A stretch of 64,000 nt of DNA from Elymus sibiricus (Eukaryota > Streptophyta > Magnoliopsida > Poales > Poaceae): the NCBI GenBank assembly GCA_039707655.1, contig CM077676.1:427529379-427593378 (forward strand). The letters run 5' to 3'. A program made the translations under genes and the position numbers. Shown here piece after piece: positions 21,541 through 32,535 of the stretch (position 1 is its first letter; the number at the start of each line of letters is the position of its first letter). Below the pieces are notes generated by a model that saw only the letters and a list, made by a program, of their open reading frames with translations, made no database searches and was not told where the DNA came from.

Positions 21541-21930
21541 TAACAAGGAACTTGCCTTTTACCCTTAATGACGCACAATATATGGTGGGCTTATCTATTT
21601 GTGGTGGGAGAAACATGTTCTAGCTTAAACTTGATTACCATAACACATTTAAAAATAATAATCATTGCCTCTCCAAAAATTGAAAAAGACGAGTTTAATG
21701 ACCATTTTAATGAGATGCATTCAACTATATAATAAAAGCTTGCTTGAGCTTTTAGTCCAAACAATACTTAACTTATCGAGCCATTACGGAAAATCATCTT
21801 TGTACTAGAAACTTGACGTTGAAGTCGAAATTTGATTTCGACGCTCGGTTTGAAAGTAATGCATTTTTTAAAACTTTTATGCCTTTGTGCTTTTTTTGTT
21901 CTATTTTTATTATAGGGACTAGCACAGATG

Positions 21931-23351
21931 CCCGTGCGTTGCAACGGGAGTAAAAACCAAATACATGGCCGAGCCCCCTTCCCCTTCTCTCATAGGTTCA
22001 CGTCCTCTATTTCAGCACACTACAACGAGAGTAATAAAAGGAAATGAAAAAGATGACAAGACTTGACCTCCTAATTTTCCATGCTTTTGAACGAAATTTG
22101 AACATATAGCATGTTGGTATCAATTCTGATAAATGGGCCAATGTAATCGGCAATGTGCTTAGCTTTATTAAGGACACTATCATTGGGAGGATTAAAAATT
22201 AAATTAACAAAAGATCATAAGAGGATGTATGCAGGGTGTAGATATACATACTTGCGTCTTGCATGCTGGATTGTTGATTGGAGGGAGCCAGCTAGGAATT
22301 GAAACATCACGATGAAGGAATCGAACGAACCTTACACCAGCCAGCCAACCTACGTCCTCCGCGTCTACATGATGAACTGGGACTGCGAGAGAAATAATCA
22401 AGAAACCCGCCGCTGGCAAAACACACATCTTGCGGATCAGCTGGCCATTGGCAGAATCGCTCGATGCGACCATGCACCTGATGACCGCGAGCCCACGAAC
22501 ATCCAATCCTTCTGGCGATGGCGAATAACCAGCAGAAGGCAAGGTCGGCTTGATGGCTAAGCTGAATCGGTCTGCGACACGCGTGATAAACGTCTGCTGG
22601 CCGGTGCTCATCCCAATTCATGTTGCCGGAGAAGGAGCCGTCGATTCGGCCGGAGAAGGCGTGCCGACTGGAAGTCATGCTGGACGATATAAACGGTACA
22701 CGCGTGATAAACAACAGGCGTGTCACTGGATTCCGCCGGCTGGAGCCGATGCTGGCGAGTTGGCAATTTTTTGGGGGGTGAAGGTCCTTGATTCTCCTCA
22801 ATGCTGCCTCACTTTATGCTCTTGGTTGTTTATTTATTCTGATCTGGATGTTTACCAGGGAGCCACGTACATGTATATATAACACCAGATCTATATGTAG
22901 CCGACTCGCTCTTGGTTACAACTCCTACCTGACGGGCTAACATTTAATTCCAACGACGGACTAAACAGAACGTGAAGTAATGTTGTCTAGTAGGTTATTA
23001 CTGTCTCGAGAATACATCCGAGAATTCCTGAGTTCGAATTCCCAACCGCCCTGCCTCATGTATGTCTTTTTTATTTCCACCCATAAAACGCCCGTGCAAC
23101 GATTTGGGATGCACAGCCGAGGCCCAATACAACGCTCGAACTGCTGGCAGAGGCGAATCATTTATTTCCTCAAATCGTTATCTAGCGTTCGGTTTCTATT
23201 TGAACTAAGAAACCTTGCTCCTTTTAAATCTTAGCCGTTAATCTTCGTGGTTAACACAAAATTAACGGAGATAAAGGGGTGACGGAAGGAGAACTAAGAA
23301 AGCTTCCTCCCATTATTATTATAATAGGACAATGCCCGTGCGTTGCAACGG
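21931..23351. other. 1.4-kb interval bounded by CCCGTGCGTTGCAACGG motifs
   Basis: The 17-base motif occurs in the same orientation at 21931-21947 and 23335-23351, each preceded by an AT-rich TATAGGGA or AATAGGAC-like phrase. A shortened CGCCCGTGCAACG variant occurs near 23089. The motif is common in grass genomes and probably marks a transposon end, but its class cannot be settled here. Open frames inside (22312-22800) do not resemble known proteins. Confidence 0.35.
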
Positions 23352-23359
23352 ATGCTCAC

Positions 23360-24880
23360 AGAGAGACGGAGTGTCGCGTTTAGCCGCCGCCGTACCGTTG
23401 TTGGAGAACAAACAGAAAAGGGCGAGGGAAACAACAACACGGGGATGGGGAGTTGGGAAAGAAAAATAAAGTGAGAGGTCAAGAAAAAAAGTTATGATGA
23501 TTGGTTTCTAAAAGGAAAGGTAGAGAAAATTAGCGATCTGATGATTGTTTCCATAACATGTTGCCTTTTGTTACCAAATATTTGTAGCTTGATTAGAGAT
23601 TGAACATGATTGACTCTTACTCATAGTTATCTAATGATTAGAGGTTGGCCATGATTGAGTTCATCCCATAAAGATGTTATCAAATATCAAATATTTCGAG
23701 AAAATAAATATAGATCAGTATGTGCAGATGTGCTAGAGATAAAAAAAAAACACTTTGGAGAATTCTCAAACACGAACATTCGCAAGCTAGATTGCCTCAC
23801 ACGCCAAAGTGATGCAAATCTTGATTGGTCATGGCATGTGGTATTAAGTATTACAACAGTTTGTATCAATAATTGTGTATGTGCAATACAAGTCAGTACT
23901 GACACATATTGATTGAACATGGTAGCGATTTCTAACAAATATAGGATGTCTTTCCTGAAAATTTGAATTTCAATCTAATTCCCGACACGTAGATTTGTTG
24001 CGGCAAGCACCACCGCGCACATGCGGCGGACAAAAGACAGAGATGGGACTCACTTTGGCCGGCCAATATGTGACTATGCGAGTCCTATACACATAAGCTC
24101 CTTTACAAATTTATCCGAAATTAATAATTTATTATGTTCTAACGAATTGAGTATAGTCGACAAAAAATTCACACGCATACAGATGTATTCGTCAAATTCA
24201 TCATAATGGTGTCTAGTTAATCATAATTTCTGATGTTAATCCAACTCTCTCTCACACCTAGCAGCAGCTAGACGCAACGCGAGGCAGGCAAACACCACAC
24301 ATCACACAAAGGACCACCACCTAGTTGTTCTCGTGTCTTCCTGGGCAGATGCCGCCCCGATTTCTGCTGCTCCTGCCATGACCAACTCCTTTCTAGCCAC
24401 CACACGGACCACTTGTCTCCCTCCCGTCCAAGCTTTGACAAACAACAATAAAAGGGAAAGGGTTAAGCATAATTTTTTCACTACACGCATCGATTCGTGG
24501 ATGGATGCCTCTGATCCGCCTAATTAGCAGTACTCGTCATTGCCTGCTACTAAGTCGGAGTTGTTTTCTGCCGGCCAGCGTGGGGGAGCAAATAACCAGA
24601 GATGAATCTCTCATGTAGGGAAAAATAGTCAATGAACATCTGCAAAGCCGGCCGACGCCATGTCGAAGAAGAGGTGCCGGGTAATGCTAGTATGGCTGGG
24701 GGTTGTGTGCTCGTGGTAGTAGCTACCTATACGGACCGTGCCGACATGACAGCTTGACTTGACTTCGAGGAGTCCCGCACCAGCGTCCATGGACTCGTCG
24801 AGTCCATCGTCTGCACAGTTCACAAACTATTTGTTAGTGCCTGAAGTCTGAACCTCGATCTCTCCCTCCCTGCGTCCCCT
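23360..24880. other. Intergenic stretch, nothing recognised
   Basis: Mixed-composition DNA with no supported gene, transposon ends or tandem repeats. Confidence 0.3.
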
Positions 24881-24883
24881 GAT

Positions 24884-25310
24884 GTGTCTGCGGTGCTAGT
24901 TCAAGCGGCGGAAGACGACGCGCCGCTGCGGCTTGTGCGGATCCCGCGAGACCTAGCAGCCACTGTGCAGGAGCGGCTCCACAGGGTGGCACACCTAGGG
25001 CGGCTCGACGGGGAATCCGCGGTGCCGGGACACTCAGCTATTGCCGGACGCGGAGCCAGTCCCGGCGATGAAATACGAAGCGTCCTTGCGGCTCGTGCGG
25101 CTCCGATCAGACCTTGCCACCGAAGGGGAGGCCGTCGTATGCATCGTCTAGCAGGCCGCCGGCGGCGTGGGGCGGTTCCGGACTATGGTGCAACGGGTGT
25201 CGATTCGATCAGACCTCGTCGATGGAGAGGCCACGCTCTGGTTGCCGAGTTTGCAGCGACTACTGAGGCGGGGGAGGGCAATGTCGCCGACGCGGGCTGC
25301 CATTGACCCA
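24884..25310 (+). pseudogene. GC-rich gene relic of unknown family
   Basis: The stretch has the high third-position GC of grass coding DNA and reads in part as plausible protein (EDDAPLRLVRIPRDLAATVQ). Related wording reappears in a second frame (EASLRLVRLRSDLA), as though a unit had been duplicated and then shifted. No complete gene can be built, and I do not recognise the family. Confidence 0.22.
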
Positions 25311-25612
25311 ACCTGTCGTGACTCCTTTTTTATGCCTCTAGATCGGTGGTAATCGGTGGTGAATAGCACCTGTACGTATATCAGTCCAAGAAGAATACAA
25401 ATCCGATCGGTGCCTTCCCATGTTTTTTTAGCCTAGAGCGAAGCCGTCTCCGGAACATGCACGATGTAAGAAACCGGGTGGCATACCAAAGCTGGCTTTT
25501 CTTGCCGTTTATACCGTCGTGCAATATTTGGTTTCCGATTTTATTTATCGAGTGGGCTATCAAGCGGGCCGACGTGCCGGCTTCCTTTTGCACGTAAAAT
25601 CATCTATAAAAG

Positions 25613-25742
25613 CGGGACGAAACCAAGAATATCATCTTCAGAAAAAAAATCCTAATCGCGGGACGAAACCAAGAATATCACCTTGCTTTATTAGTAGGTA
25701 TAGATATAGATATAGATATAGATATAGATATAGATATAGATT
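25613..25742. repeat. Short direct repeat followed by a TATAGA microsatellite
   Basis: GCGGGACGAAACCAAGAATA occurs at about 25613 and again at about 25658. Next to it, about seven copies of the hexamer TATAGA run from 25698 to 25741. Confidence 0.8.
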
Positions 25743-26170
25743 CAGCAAGGCAGCGCGCAGGCGAGGGGCATGCACACGCGTGGTGTGGTTTGTGGTGGGT
25801 TTTAGCCATATATTTTTTTTGGATTAGGGTTTTAGCCAGGCTCGCAATCGCTAAGGTGGGGACCGGTCGACATATTTTTTTCTGTTTTGGAAACAAGTAA
25901 TTTAATCTTTCCATTTACAAAGCGTGTGCCCGGGACGAGGATGGCACACAGAGCGCGCGCCACACCGCAGCGTCCTCTTTTTAATGTTGGACCTTTATAT
26001 AGCAAGACATAACAAGGCACCAATATTAGTACCAAATCAAACTAGGCAATAATCGAATAGTACTAGTATATCACAGTTATGTCTCGTTTATAACTTTATA
26101 TACAGTCTGAGATATGTCTACGCAGTTAATGCGTTTCGTAGCCTGCCTTGTATATCTACCTCTTGCTGAT

Positions 26171-26180
26171 CTATATATAG
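26171..26180 (+). promoter_or_regulatory. TATA box of cysteine-rich peptide gene A
   Basis: CTATATATAG lies 59 bases upstream of the ATG at 26239. The same box, followed by a shared GGCTCGACT phrase, precedes gene B, so both paralogues kept their core promoter. Confidence 0.55.
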
Positions 26181-26238
26181 CACAAAGGCTCGACTGAAGC
26201 CCATGAGCAGTATTCCCAGATCTATCAAACATTCGAAC

Positions 26239-26640
26239 ATGATGTGCCACAGATCCGGAAGCCAGATGAGAGGCAAGGCAGCGCTGATCTTGCTCCTCGC
26301 CATCCTTGTATGCAATGCGTTCTCCGCACACGGTAAGTTCTATCTACGCAAGCGATTGATCCGTCGAAAGATTATCCATCGTGTGTGGGTGCTAATATGC
26401 ATCTTGTCCATTCCATCTTACGCAGCCATCCGTGAGCCAGATGACTGGCACCAGATACTGCGCAAGGAGTGTAAGCTGAGCGTGTGCCATGAAATCGGAG
26501 GACACAAGAGTTGCTTCTGCTGCTTGGCGACGCCCGACAGCCCTTGTTGGTTCAAGGAGGACGAGTGCAAGAAGGCCTGCTCGCAGGTGCAGCTGCCACC
26601 ATCCTCCTCTGTCGGCACCAATCGTCAAATAGTGTCGTGA
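26239..26640 (+). CDS. Secreted cysteine-rich peptide A (MEG/ESF1-like)
   Basis: The two-exon model joins 26239-26332 and 26426-26640 (93-bp intron, GTAAGT...CGCAG) and gives 102 residues. I chose the ATG pair at 26239 because gene B starts at the matching pair; an in-frame ATG at 26203 is also possible. Residues 1-10 are polar. Residues about 12-31 form a signal peptide core (ALILLLAILVCNAFSAH). The mature part has eight cysteines in the order C-x4-C-x8-C-x-CC-x7-C-x6-C-x3-C (SCFCC and PCWFKEDEC are visible). The spacing resembles MEG/ESF1-type maternal or seed signalling peptides; alternatives are other defensin-like families. The role is inference. The gene and its 5' and 3' flanks are duplicated as gene B 2.7 kb downstream. 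No lesion is seen, so this is one of the few plausible working host genes here. Confidence 0.72.
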   Translation: MMCHRSGSQMRGKAALILLLAILVCNAFSAHGKFYLRKRLIRRKIIHRVWVLICILSIPSYAAIREPDDWHQILRKECKLSVCHEIGGHKSCFCCLATPDSPCWFKEDECKKACSQVQLPPSSSVGTNRQIVS

Positions 26641-26780
26641 GATCTTTGGAACGACGGCGATGAGAGATCACACCGTGTTTTTGTTTTCAGCGAATCGAAT
26701 GGGTCGTCTAATTTTGTATCTCCATCCACAAAATGGTGTAAGGAACTGAGTCAAGAAGTCGAGCTTTTCCCTGATTTCTA

Positions 26781-26831
26781 CTCCCTCTGTACCAAACTAC
26801 CAAAACGACTTATATTTAGGTACGGAGGGAG
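26781..26831. mobile_element. Short Stowaway-type MITE
   Basis: CTCCCTCTGTACC at the left pairs with GGTACGGAGGGAG at the right, flanked by TA on both sides (26779-26780 and 26832-26833). At 51 bp it is shorter than usual, so it is an internally deleted copy. It lies in the 3' flank of peptide gene A and is missing from that of gene B. Confidence 0.75.
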
Positions 26832-26833
26832 TA

Positions 26834-28440
26834 GCTGTCACCAAAGTACAGCTGTTTATTCGCAAAATTAAATAAAATTTGCGTGACAATAGCTGTATGA
26901 TTTTGCAGCAATTAATACCGAGTTAATTCCTTGCTGTATTTGTCTTCTTCCAGCTAATGCACAGTGCAAGGGATAAGATGGCTAATGGCACTTTCCAAAT
27001 ATACATGATACTACTAGAGGAACATGCGTGTTCCACTTCGGGCAGCAATCGTTAAATTTCTCCCTTTTGTTGTGGCGTCTAAGAAAACTAGCAACTCCTT
27101 GACAGAGAAAGGAGGCTATCAGGGGCAAGGCTTGCGCAGCGGAAATGGAGAGGGAAAACATCGAACATGAACAAGTTGGTTGCCCTGCAGCAACAAGATC
27201 ACAGAAGTAAACGATGTAAAAAAAAGAAATCAGAGGTGCAATTATGTAGGATAGCTTTCCTTTCCCTGTCTGAGTCAAGACCGTGGAAGTTTCAATTCAA
27301 TTCTTGCGATGCCTTGCAAAATATTTGAAGTTCACGTCCCCAAGGTTGCAGGCCCTCAAATAAAAAAAAGATGCAGGCCCTTACTTCCAAAAAAAAGTTT
27401 TCAGGCCCTCCGAAATTATGATTGAACATTTTTGGGTTTTTTTTTTGCATCTAGCTGCACTGCAAACTTTTAATTTTCCTGCAAATAAGGCCAGCAGGCG
27501 ACGAAGGGGAGAGCAAACACAAAGATCCCCTCTAGCCATTCCCCTAAAAAACTTTAATCCCATATAAAAAATTTATAGGGAACTAGGTAGCCCTTCCCAC
27601 GTTTACTCCCTTGAAAATTTAGCTTCCCCCACAAAACTGACCCTCACTAGCCCAAATTTAATCTAAGAGAGGTCACTCTCAGTACTTTCTGTCTCCTCCC
27701 GCCCAACCCTCTCTCTCCCCCCTCTCCTAGCTGCCGCAGCTGCCAGTAGCCATCCTGCCTTCCGTCTACCACCCCTATTGTCGACGAAATGGACTCCACC
27801 ACCCCCTCCCACCTCCGGTGACCCCCTCCCCCAACGGAATCTTGCCGATGCTTAGTTTTTAAGGGGCATCTGCTTAGTTGCACAACGGGCAAAAGAATTC
27901 CCCTCTATAAAGGACAAAGAAAATTTTTACAAAAAAAAGAGAAGCCTAACAAGCCCACAAACAATATATAGTCCCATACAAAGACAGACACAGTAAGGTT
28001 CAAACCCTCTGCTTCATGTATATCTCGTGGGCAACAAGAGGTTGTTGCTACCCTGCTACTAAAAAATGAGCATCGTGAAAGATCTGGGCACAACAACAGA
28101 TCAGATCTCGCCTTGAGGTTCGGTCCACATCAAATGGCCTGTGCTACGGCGAATTTTTCTACAAAAACTATGACAAATTAGCGGCTTGGTGACCGGGCGC
28201 AAGAATCATGATGCCAGTGGATTCAACAGTTCTCGCATTAGACTGAGACTTAACTCATTCCCAGTCAACTAAGAATTAGCAAAATCAAAAACATATATTA
28301 GAAAACTAAAGATCTTTCTATGAAAAATAAAATATTGATTGGTAAATCTTCTGTCATATGGGCTTATTCTACCAAAGATAATTTGGCAAAGCGTATATAG
28401 ATGGAAGGGAATCAAATGTGTGTCATCTGCCTGAGATGTG
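26834..28440. other. Intergenic stretch between the two peptide genes
   Basis: No supported gene. A pyrimidine-rich patch lies around 27690-27730. Homology to the peptide gene promoter resumes only near 28757 (TTTTCAATGTTGGATCTTTA, compare 25979). Confidence 0.3.
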
Positions 28441-28451
28441 ATGGTTATGGC

Positions 28452-28630
28452 CAGTGGCGAATCTAGGATGAATTTGAAGGGTAGGCTCAACTTCAGTACA
28501 AGGGCTGAAAGTGGGCTAAGATGGGCTGAAACTGGGCTGAGATGGGCTGAGATGGGCTGGGATAAGCTGGATTTTAATTTCGGAGGGTAGGCTTCAGCCT
28601 GTTGAAGCCTGCCCAGTAGAATCGCCGCTG
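28452..28630. mobile_element. 179-bp hAT-type MITE
   Basis: It begins CAGTGGCGAATCTA and ends TAGAATCGCCGCTG, which pair as terminal inverted repeats. A perfect 8-bp duplication GTTATGGC flanks it (28444-28451 and 28631-28638), the length made by hAT transposases. The middle has short GATGGGCTGA repeats. Confidence 0.8.
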
Positions 28631-28857
28631 GTTATGGCAGTATACTCTGGAAAAATAGTATTATATAAATGAAACAATAAATATCCACATTTTATTACCA
28701 ACAAAAAGCCTACTCGTCATTCGCAGTGCATGTGAATTGCCTACCAAAATAAGAACTAGCATCTTTTCAATGTTGGATCTTTATATGGCAAGCCATAACA
28801 GGCAGTAATATTACTGCCAAAGAAAACTAGCACTCATTGGACAGATGCATGATGTGC

Positions 28858-28865
28858 TATATATA
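28858..28865 (+). promoter_or_regulatory. TATA box of cysteine-rich peptide gene B
   Basis: TATATATA sits 71 bases upstream of the ATG at 28937, in a context matching that of gene A (GCTATATATAGCGCAAGG). Confidence 0.55.
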
Positions 28866-28936
28866 GCGCAAGGCTCGACTCAACCATGATCTAGCAGTAT
28901 ATATTCCTAGATCTACCACACAATCAACATTCGAAC

Positions 28937-29352
28937 ATGATGTGCTGCAGATCCGGCAGCCAGATGAGAGGCAAGGCGGCTCTCATCTTATTCCTCGTGG
29001 TCCTTGTATGCCATGCGTTCTCCGCACACTGTAAGTTCGTTCATACGCGAGTGATCCATCGACCAAATGATTATCCATCTCACACCACATATGCGATGCT
29101 AATAAGCATCTTCTCCGATCCATTCCATCTTATGCAGGCAGCCGCCATCTAGATGGTGTATTCTACAATATACTGCCCAAAGAGTGCAAGCCGAATATAT
29201 GCCACGACGGCAAAGATGACAAATGCTTCTGCTGTCTAGCGACCCCCGACAGTCCTTGTTGGCTCAAGGAGGACGAGTGCAAGAAGGTCTGCTCGCAGGT
29301 GGACTTCCCTCCACCCTCTGACGGCAAGCGGCAGCAATCAACAATGTCGTGA
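28937..29352 (+). CDS. Secreted cysteine-rich peptide B (MEG/ESF1-like), tandem paralogue of A
   Basis: The model joins 28937-29030 and 29138-29352 (107-bp intron GTAAGT...TGCAG) and again gives 102 residues with the same exon lengths as gene A. Signal peptide core ALILFLVVLVCHAFSAH. The mature part keeps all eight cysteines (ECKPNIC, KCFCC, PCWLKEDEC, KKVC), with a slightly altered second loop and a more divergent C-terminal tail. An extra cysteine falls at the exon junction, next to the likely signal cleavage site. A second AG three bases downstream of the chosen acceptor gives an alternative start of exon 2. The 3' flank also matches gene A (GAGTCAAGAAGTC.AGCTTTT). No lesion is seen, so the pair looks like a recent functional duplication. 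Confidence 0.72.
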
Positions 29353-29483
29353 GATGTTTAGAGAGTGGGCAATAAAAGATTGGTCACGCTATCTTTTTGT
29401 TTCGGTGAATGGATCGAATGTTGTACTCCTATCTCCATCCGCTGGATGGTGTAAGGAATTGAGTCAAGAAGTCCAGCTTTTCC

Positions 29484-30690
29484 TTGATTGATACCGTGAC
29501 CAAAGTACAACTATTTGTTCCCCATATAAAGTATTTATTTTGCATGGTAATACGTGTCTCATTTATATATCATAAGGATCATAGTACAAGTCACATACAA
29601 ACCGACCTGACAAAACTGAAAAGACAGCCGAACGCTAACCTTTGCACAAAGGAACACCAGCCAAGAAGTAAAAATACAAACAAGACCGAAGAATCCTCTG
29701 AGCTTGACACTGACGCCCGTCACCTGCCTCTGACACCACCATAGTAGCCACCAAAAGAAAAAAAAGTGACGGATCACCTCCATACCCGAGCTCGACGCGG
29801 CTCCATCACTGATATGCAGCTTTACGGACCTCCAAGATGGCTGAATAAGTTTTGCCGGAATTTTTTAGCCGTATTTGTCTTCCAGCTGATGCACGGTGCA
29901 AGGGATGAGATGCCCAATCAATCAAGCCACTTGCCAACTATACATGACTAGCAAAACAACCCGTTAGTTGCAACCGGTATAAAATGAAGTTGACTTTTCT
30001 TGTGGTATTCAAGAGTTTAACTTTGATCAATTGCTCATGTGTTGGCACCGAAGAACAAGTAGATACTGAGTTCAGATTTGGTTCAAATTGTTAATTTAGA
30101 AGCATGGAAATGTTTGTCCCCCAGCTTAATAATAGATGTCGTCCATAGAACTGACATATGGGCCCCACATGTTGACGGTCAGAGTTAACGGTGTTGACTT
30201 TTTCAGTCCTGACGGGTTGGCCCAGCCTATCATAATCAAGTTTAATCGGGCAATTGTCAGACTTGGTAATTTTTTTGCAAAAAATTAGACGTAGAGTGGT
30301 AGTTTTCAGAAGAAAAAAAAATCTAAAGTGGTAGTTTTTTGTCAGGGTCGGTCAAAGTGGTAGTTTTCTGTTAAATACTTTTGACCTCAACGGAGCAATT
30401 ACCGAAGATTTGGAAAGGCCATCAGAGATGCTAATAGCTTCGAAATCATTTTTGCACGAGAAGTAGTTAAGGGTGTTAATCACAAGCATCAACAAGGGGT
30501 TAACACAACTGGAGACAAAGCAAATCCAAAAATCACACAGGGGTGGATTTAGCTTGGAAAGCAGTGGTAGTGATTTCAGAGTGGTACTTAAACTTTATAT
30601 GATTATATAATCTAATGCCAGACGCCTAACCTGATGCCGATCGTGCGAGGGAATTCTGGCTAGGGGAGAAGCTCTGTACTCATCCAACAT
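29484..30690. other. Intergenic stretch, nothing recognised
   Basis: AT-rich DNA with several GTGGTAGTTTT phrases (about 30297-30375). No gene or transposon end is supported. Confidence 0.3.
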
Positions 30691-30810
30691 TCCAACGTCA
30701 ACCTTTCCATCTGAACGTCGCTGGGAAGATAAGCCAAGTTAGCGGCCGCGTGCTGTTTTGCCTAAACGCTGCTAGTACAAAATTACTATAAGGGGTTTCT
30801 GCACTAGTGT

Positions 30811-31041
30811 CTATGTTCTTGAACAGAGTGATGATGAGAAGGACGTGCATGTCGTAGCCGGGTTGTGGAAGTGCAGAAGGATGCCGAGCCATTTGAAATC
30901 CCCAAAGCTCGCGATGAGAGCCACGATCCCGGTGTTGGCATCGGAGAAGGAGAAGCGTTGGTCGTCCTCCATTGTGACGTTGTAGCGCTCGTAGTAGCCG
31001 CCGAATAGGTGAGCGAGGATAAGAGCCAGCAAGACGGACAT
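30811..31041 (-). pseudogene. Hypothetical 76-residue gene fragment
   Basis: This minus-strand frame has strongly GC-biased third positions, unlike the surrounding AT-rich DNA. It begins with a hydrophobic start (MSVLLALILAHLFGGYYERY) and continues DDQRFSFSDANTGIVALIAS. It looks like an exon or retroposed piece of a real protein with a membrane or secretory N-terminus. I do not recognise the family. It ends abruptly where the DNA meets the sequence upstream of F-box copy 2. Confidence 0.3.
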
Positions 31042-31796
31042 ACGGGTCTTTGGTTGAAGAATACTAATACAATGTTTGGTTGAAAAATATTAATTTCAAC
31101 TAAAACCACAACACTTACTATTGAACGGAGGGTATATATTTCTCATTAAGAAAGATAGTTAACACATATTGGAAGGGTTAGGGTTCTGGTCATGAAGACA
31201 CCTTATAATAGACGATTCGAGTTGTAAACAGATCGTATTTCACCACTTCACCAGCAACGGGTCCTTACGGATATGTTAATTAATTAGGCGATGGTGCAGC
31301 TTTGCTTGATCTGTTACTCTACCTATTTCATCAGGAGACGCCGCAATCGCCGCCGGCGGCCATCTCGGCCGTGCTCGATGACGATAATCTCCTGGGCGAG
31401 ATCATCCTCCGCGTCACCTTCCCCACCAGCCTCGTTCGCGTTGCCCTCGTTTGCAAGCGCTGGCTCAGCCTCGCCTGCGCGCCCGCCTTCCTCCGCCGCT
31501 TCCGCAAACTCCACCCGCCCAGCCTCCTTGGCGTACGTCTACGTCTTCAGTATGTATAACAATGGACCGCGGTTCATGCCGATGTCTCAGCCCCCTGAGC
31601 TCCAGGCCGTCCTCCACAGCGGTAGCCTCAATTTAGACGCCTTGATCGGCCAGGTGGGAGCACCTGAATGCTGGAACGGCCTCCTCCTCACCTCCCTCAG
31701 CCAGCAGCGCACAAGAACGGTGCACTGGCCCCTGTACCCTACGAGAAATACGACCATCCTCACACCAGTTCCCACCGTCGATGTCGATGACAGCTT

Positions 31797-32343
31797 TGTT
31801 AGATCTATTCCCGTAGGGTTTACTTAACAGGAACGTTAGCCTAGACTTTAGATCACCTAATTGCATAGATCAGAGAGATGGTTTAGTGATCTTACCACCA
31901 ATGGAAGAAGCCATTGGTGTAGGCGATGCGAAGTCCCGTGCCTGCTCGATGCAGGCTTGATGCAGGCTCGGTGTAGATGCTCGCTGCAGGTAGCGGCGTC
32001 CCTCCGGGCGCCAGTGGCACTGCCCTGGCACCGGAGCAGAGGTGGGAGAAGGTCTTCCCGTCGCGCAGCGCTCCCCCAGACCGGATTAGGGTTTAGGGAT
32101 TTAGGAGGGCAGAGTAGACGCACGTGAACTGGGTCAGATCGTGCGTGGCCAGCTGCCCCCCTCTTTAATATGTGGCGCTGGCGATCAGGGGACCTAAACC
32201 ACGTTGGTTTGGATCGCCCCCGATCAGGGCGCGTCAGTTGGGGTCGAGGGGAACGTACGTTGGTGCGTGCCCCCTTCCCGTTAACGTAACTTTTTTCTGT
32301 TTTATTCGTTTTGGCCCATTGGGCCTTTAGATCAATACCAACA
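31797..32343 (-). repeat. 3' LTR of the Copia element
   Basis: It is 547 bases long and about 98.7% identical to the 5' LTR by eye. Its TATA box is altered by one transversion. Confidence 0.9.
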
Positions 32344-32535
32344 TTCTCCCCCTTGATCGTTAGGCTCAATAACTTTTGCCCATTCTCCATAGGAATGATA
32401 TACTAGAGTAAGGTGTTACAACAGCCAATGAAATGCCATTGAACCGCAATACTCATAGCACACATCCTATTTCGAAGTGGAATACATATTACTTTATGGG
32501 GAGTGGTTTATATTAGCGGTCCTATAGTTCCAGAA

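Noticed and set aside
26239..29352. Peptide pair as Bowman-Birk inhibitors
   Set aside because: The cysteine spacing and the absence of a reactive-site loop pattern do not fit that family.
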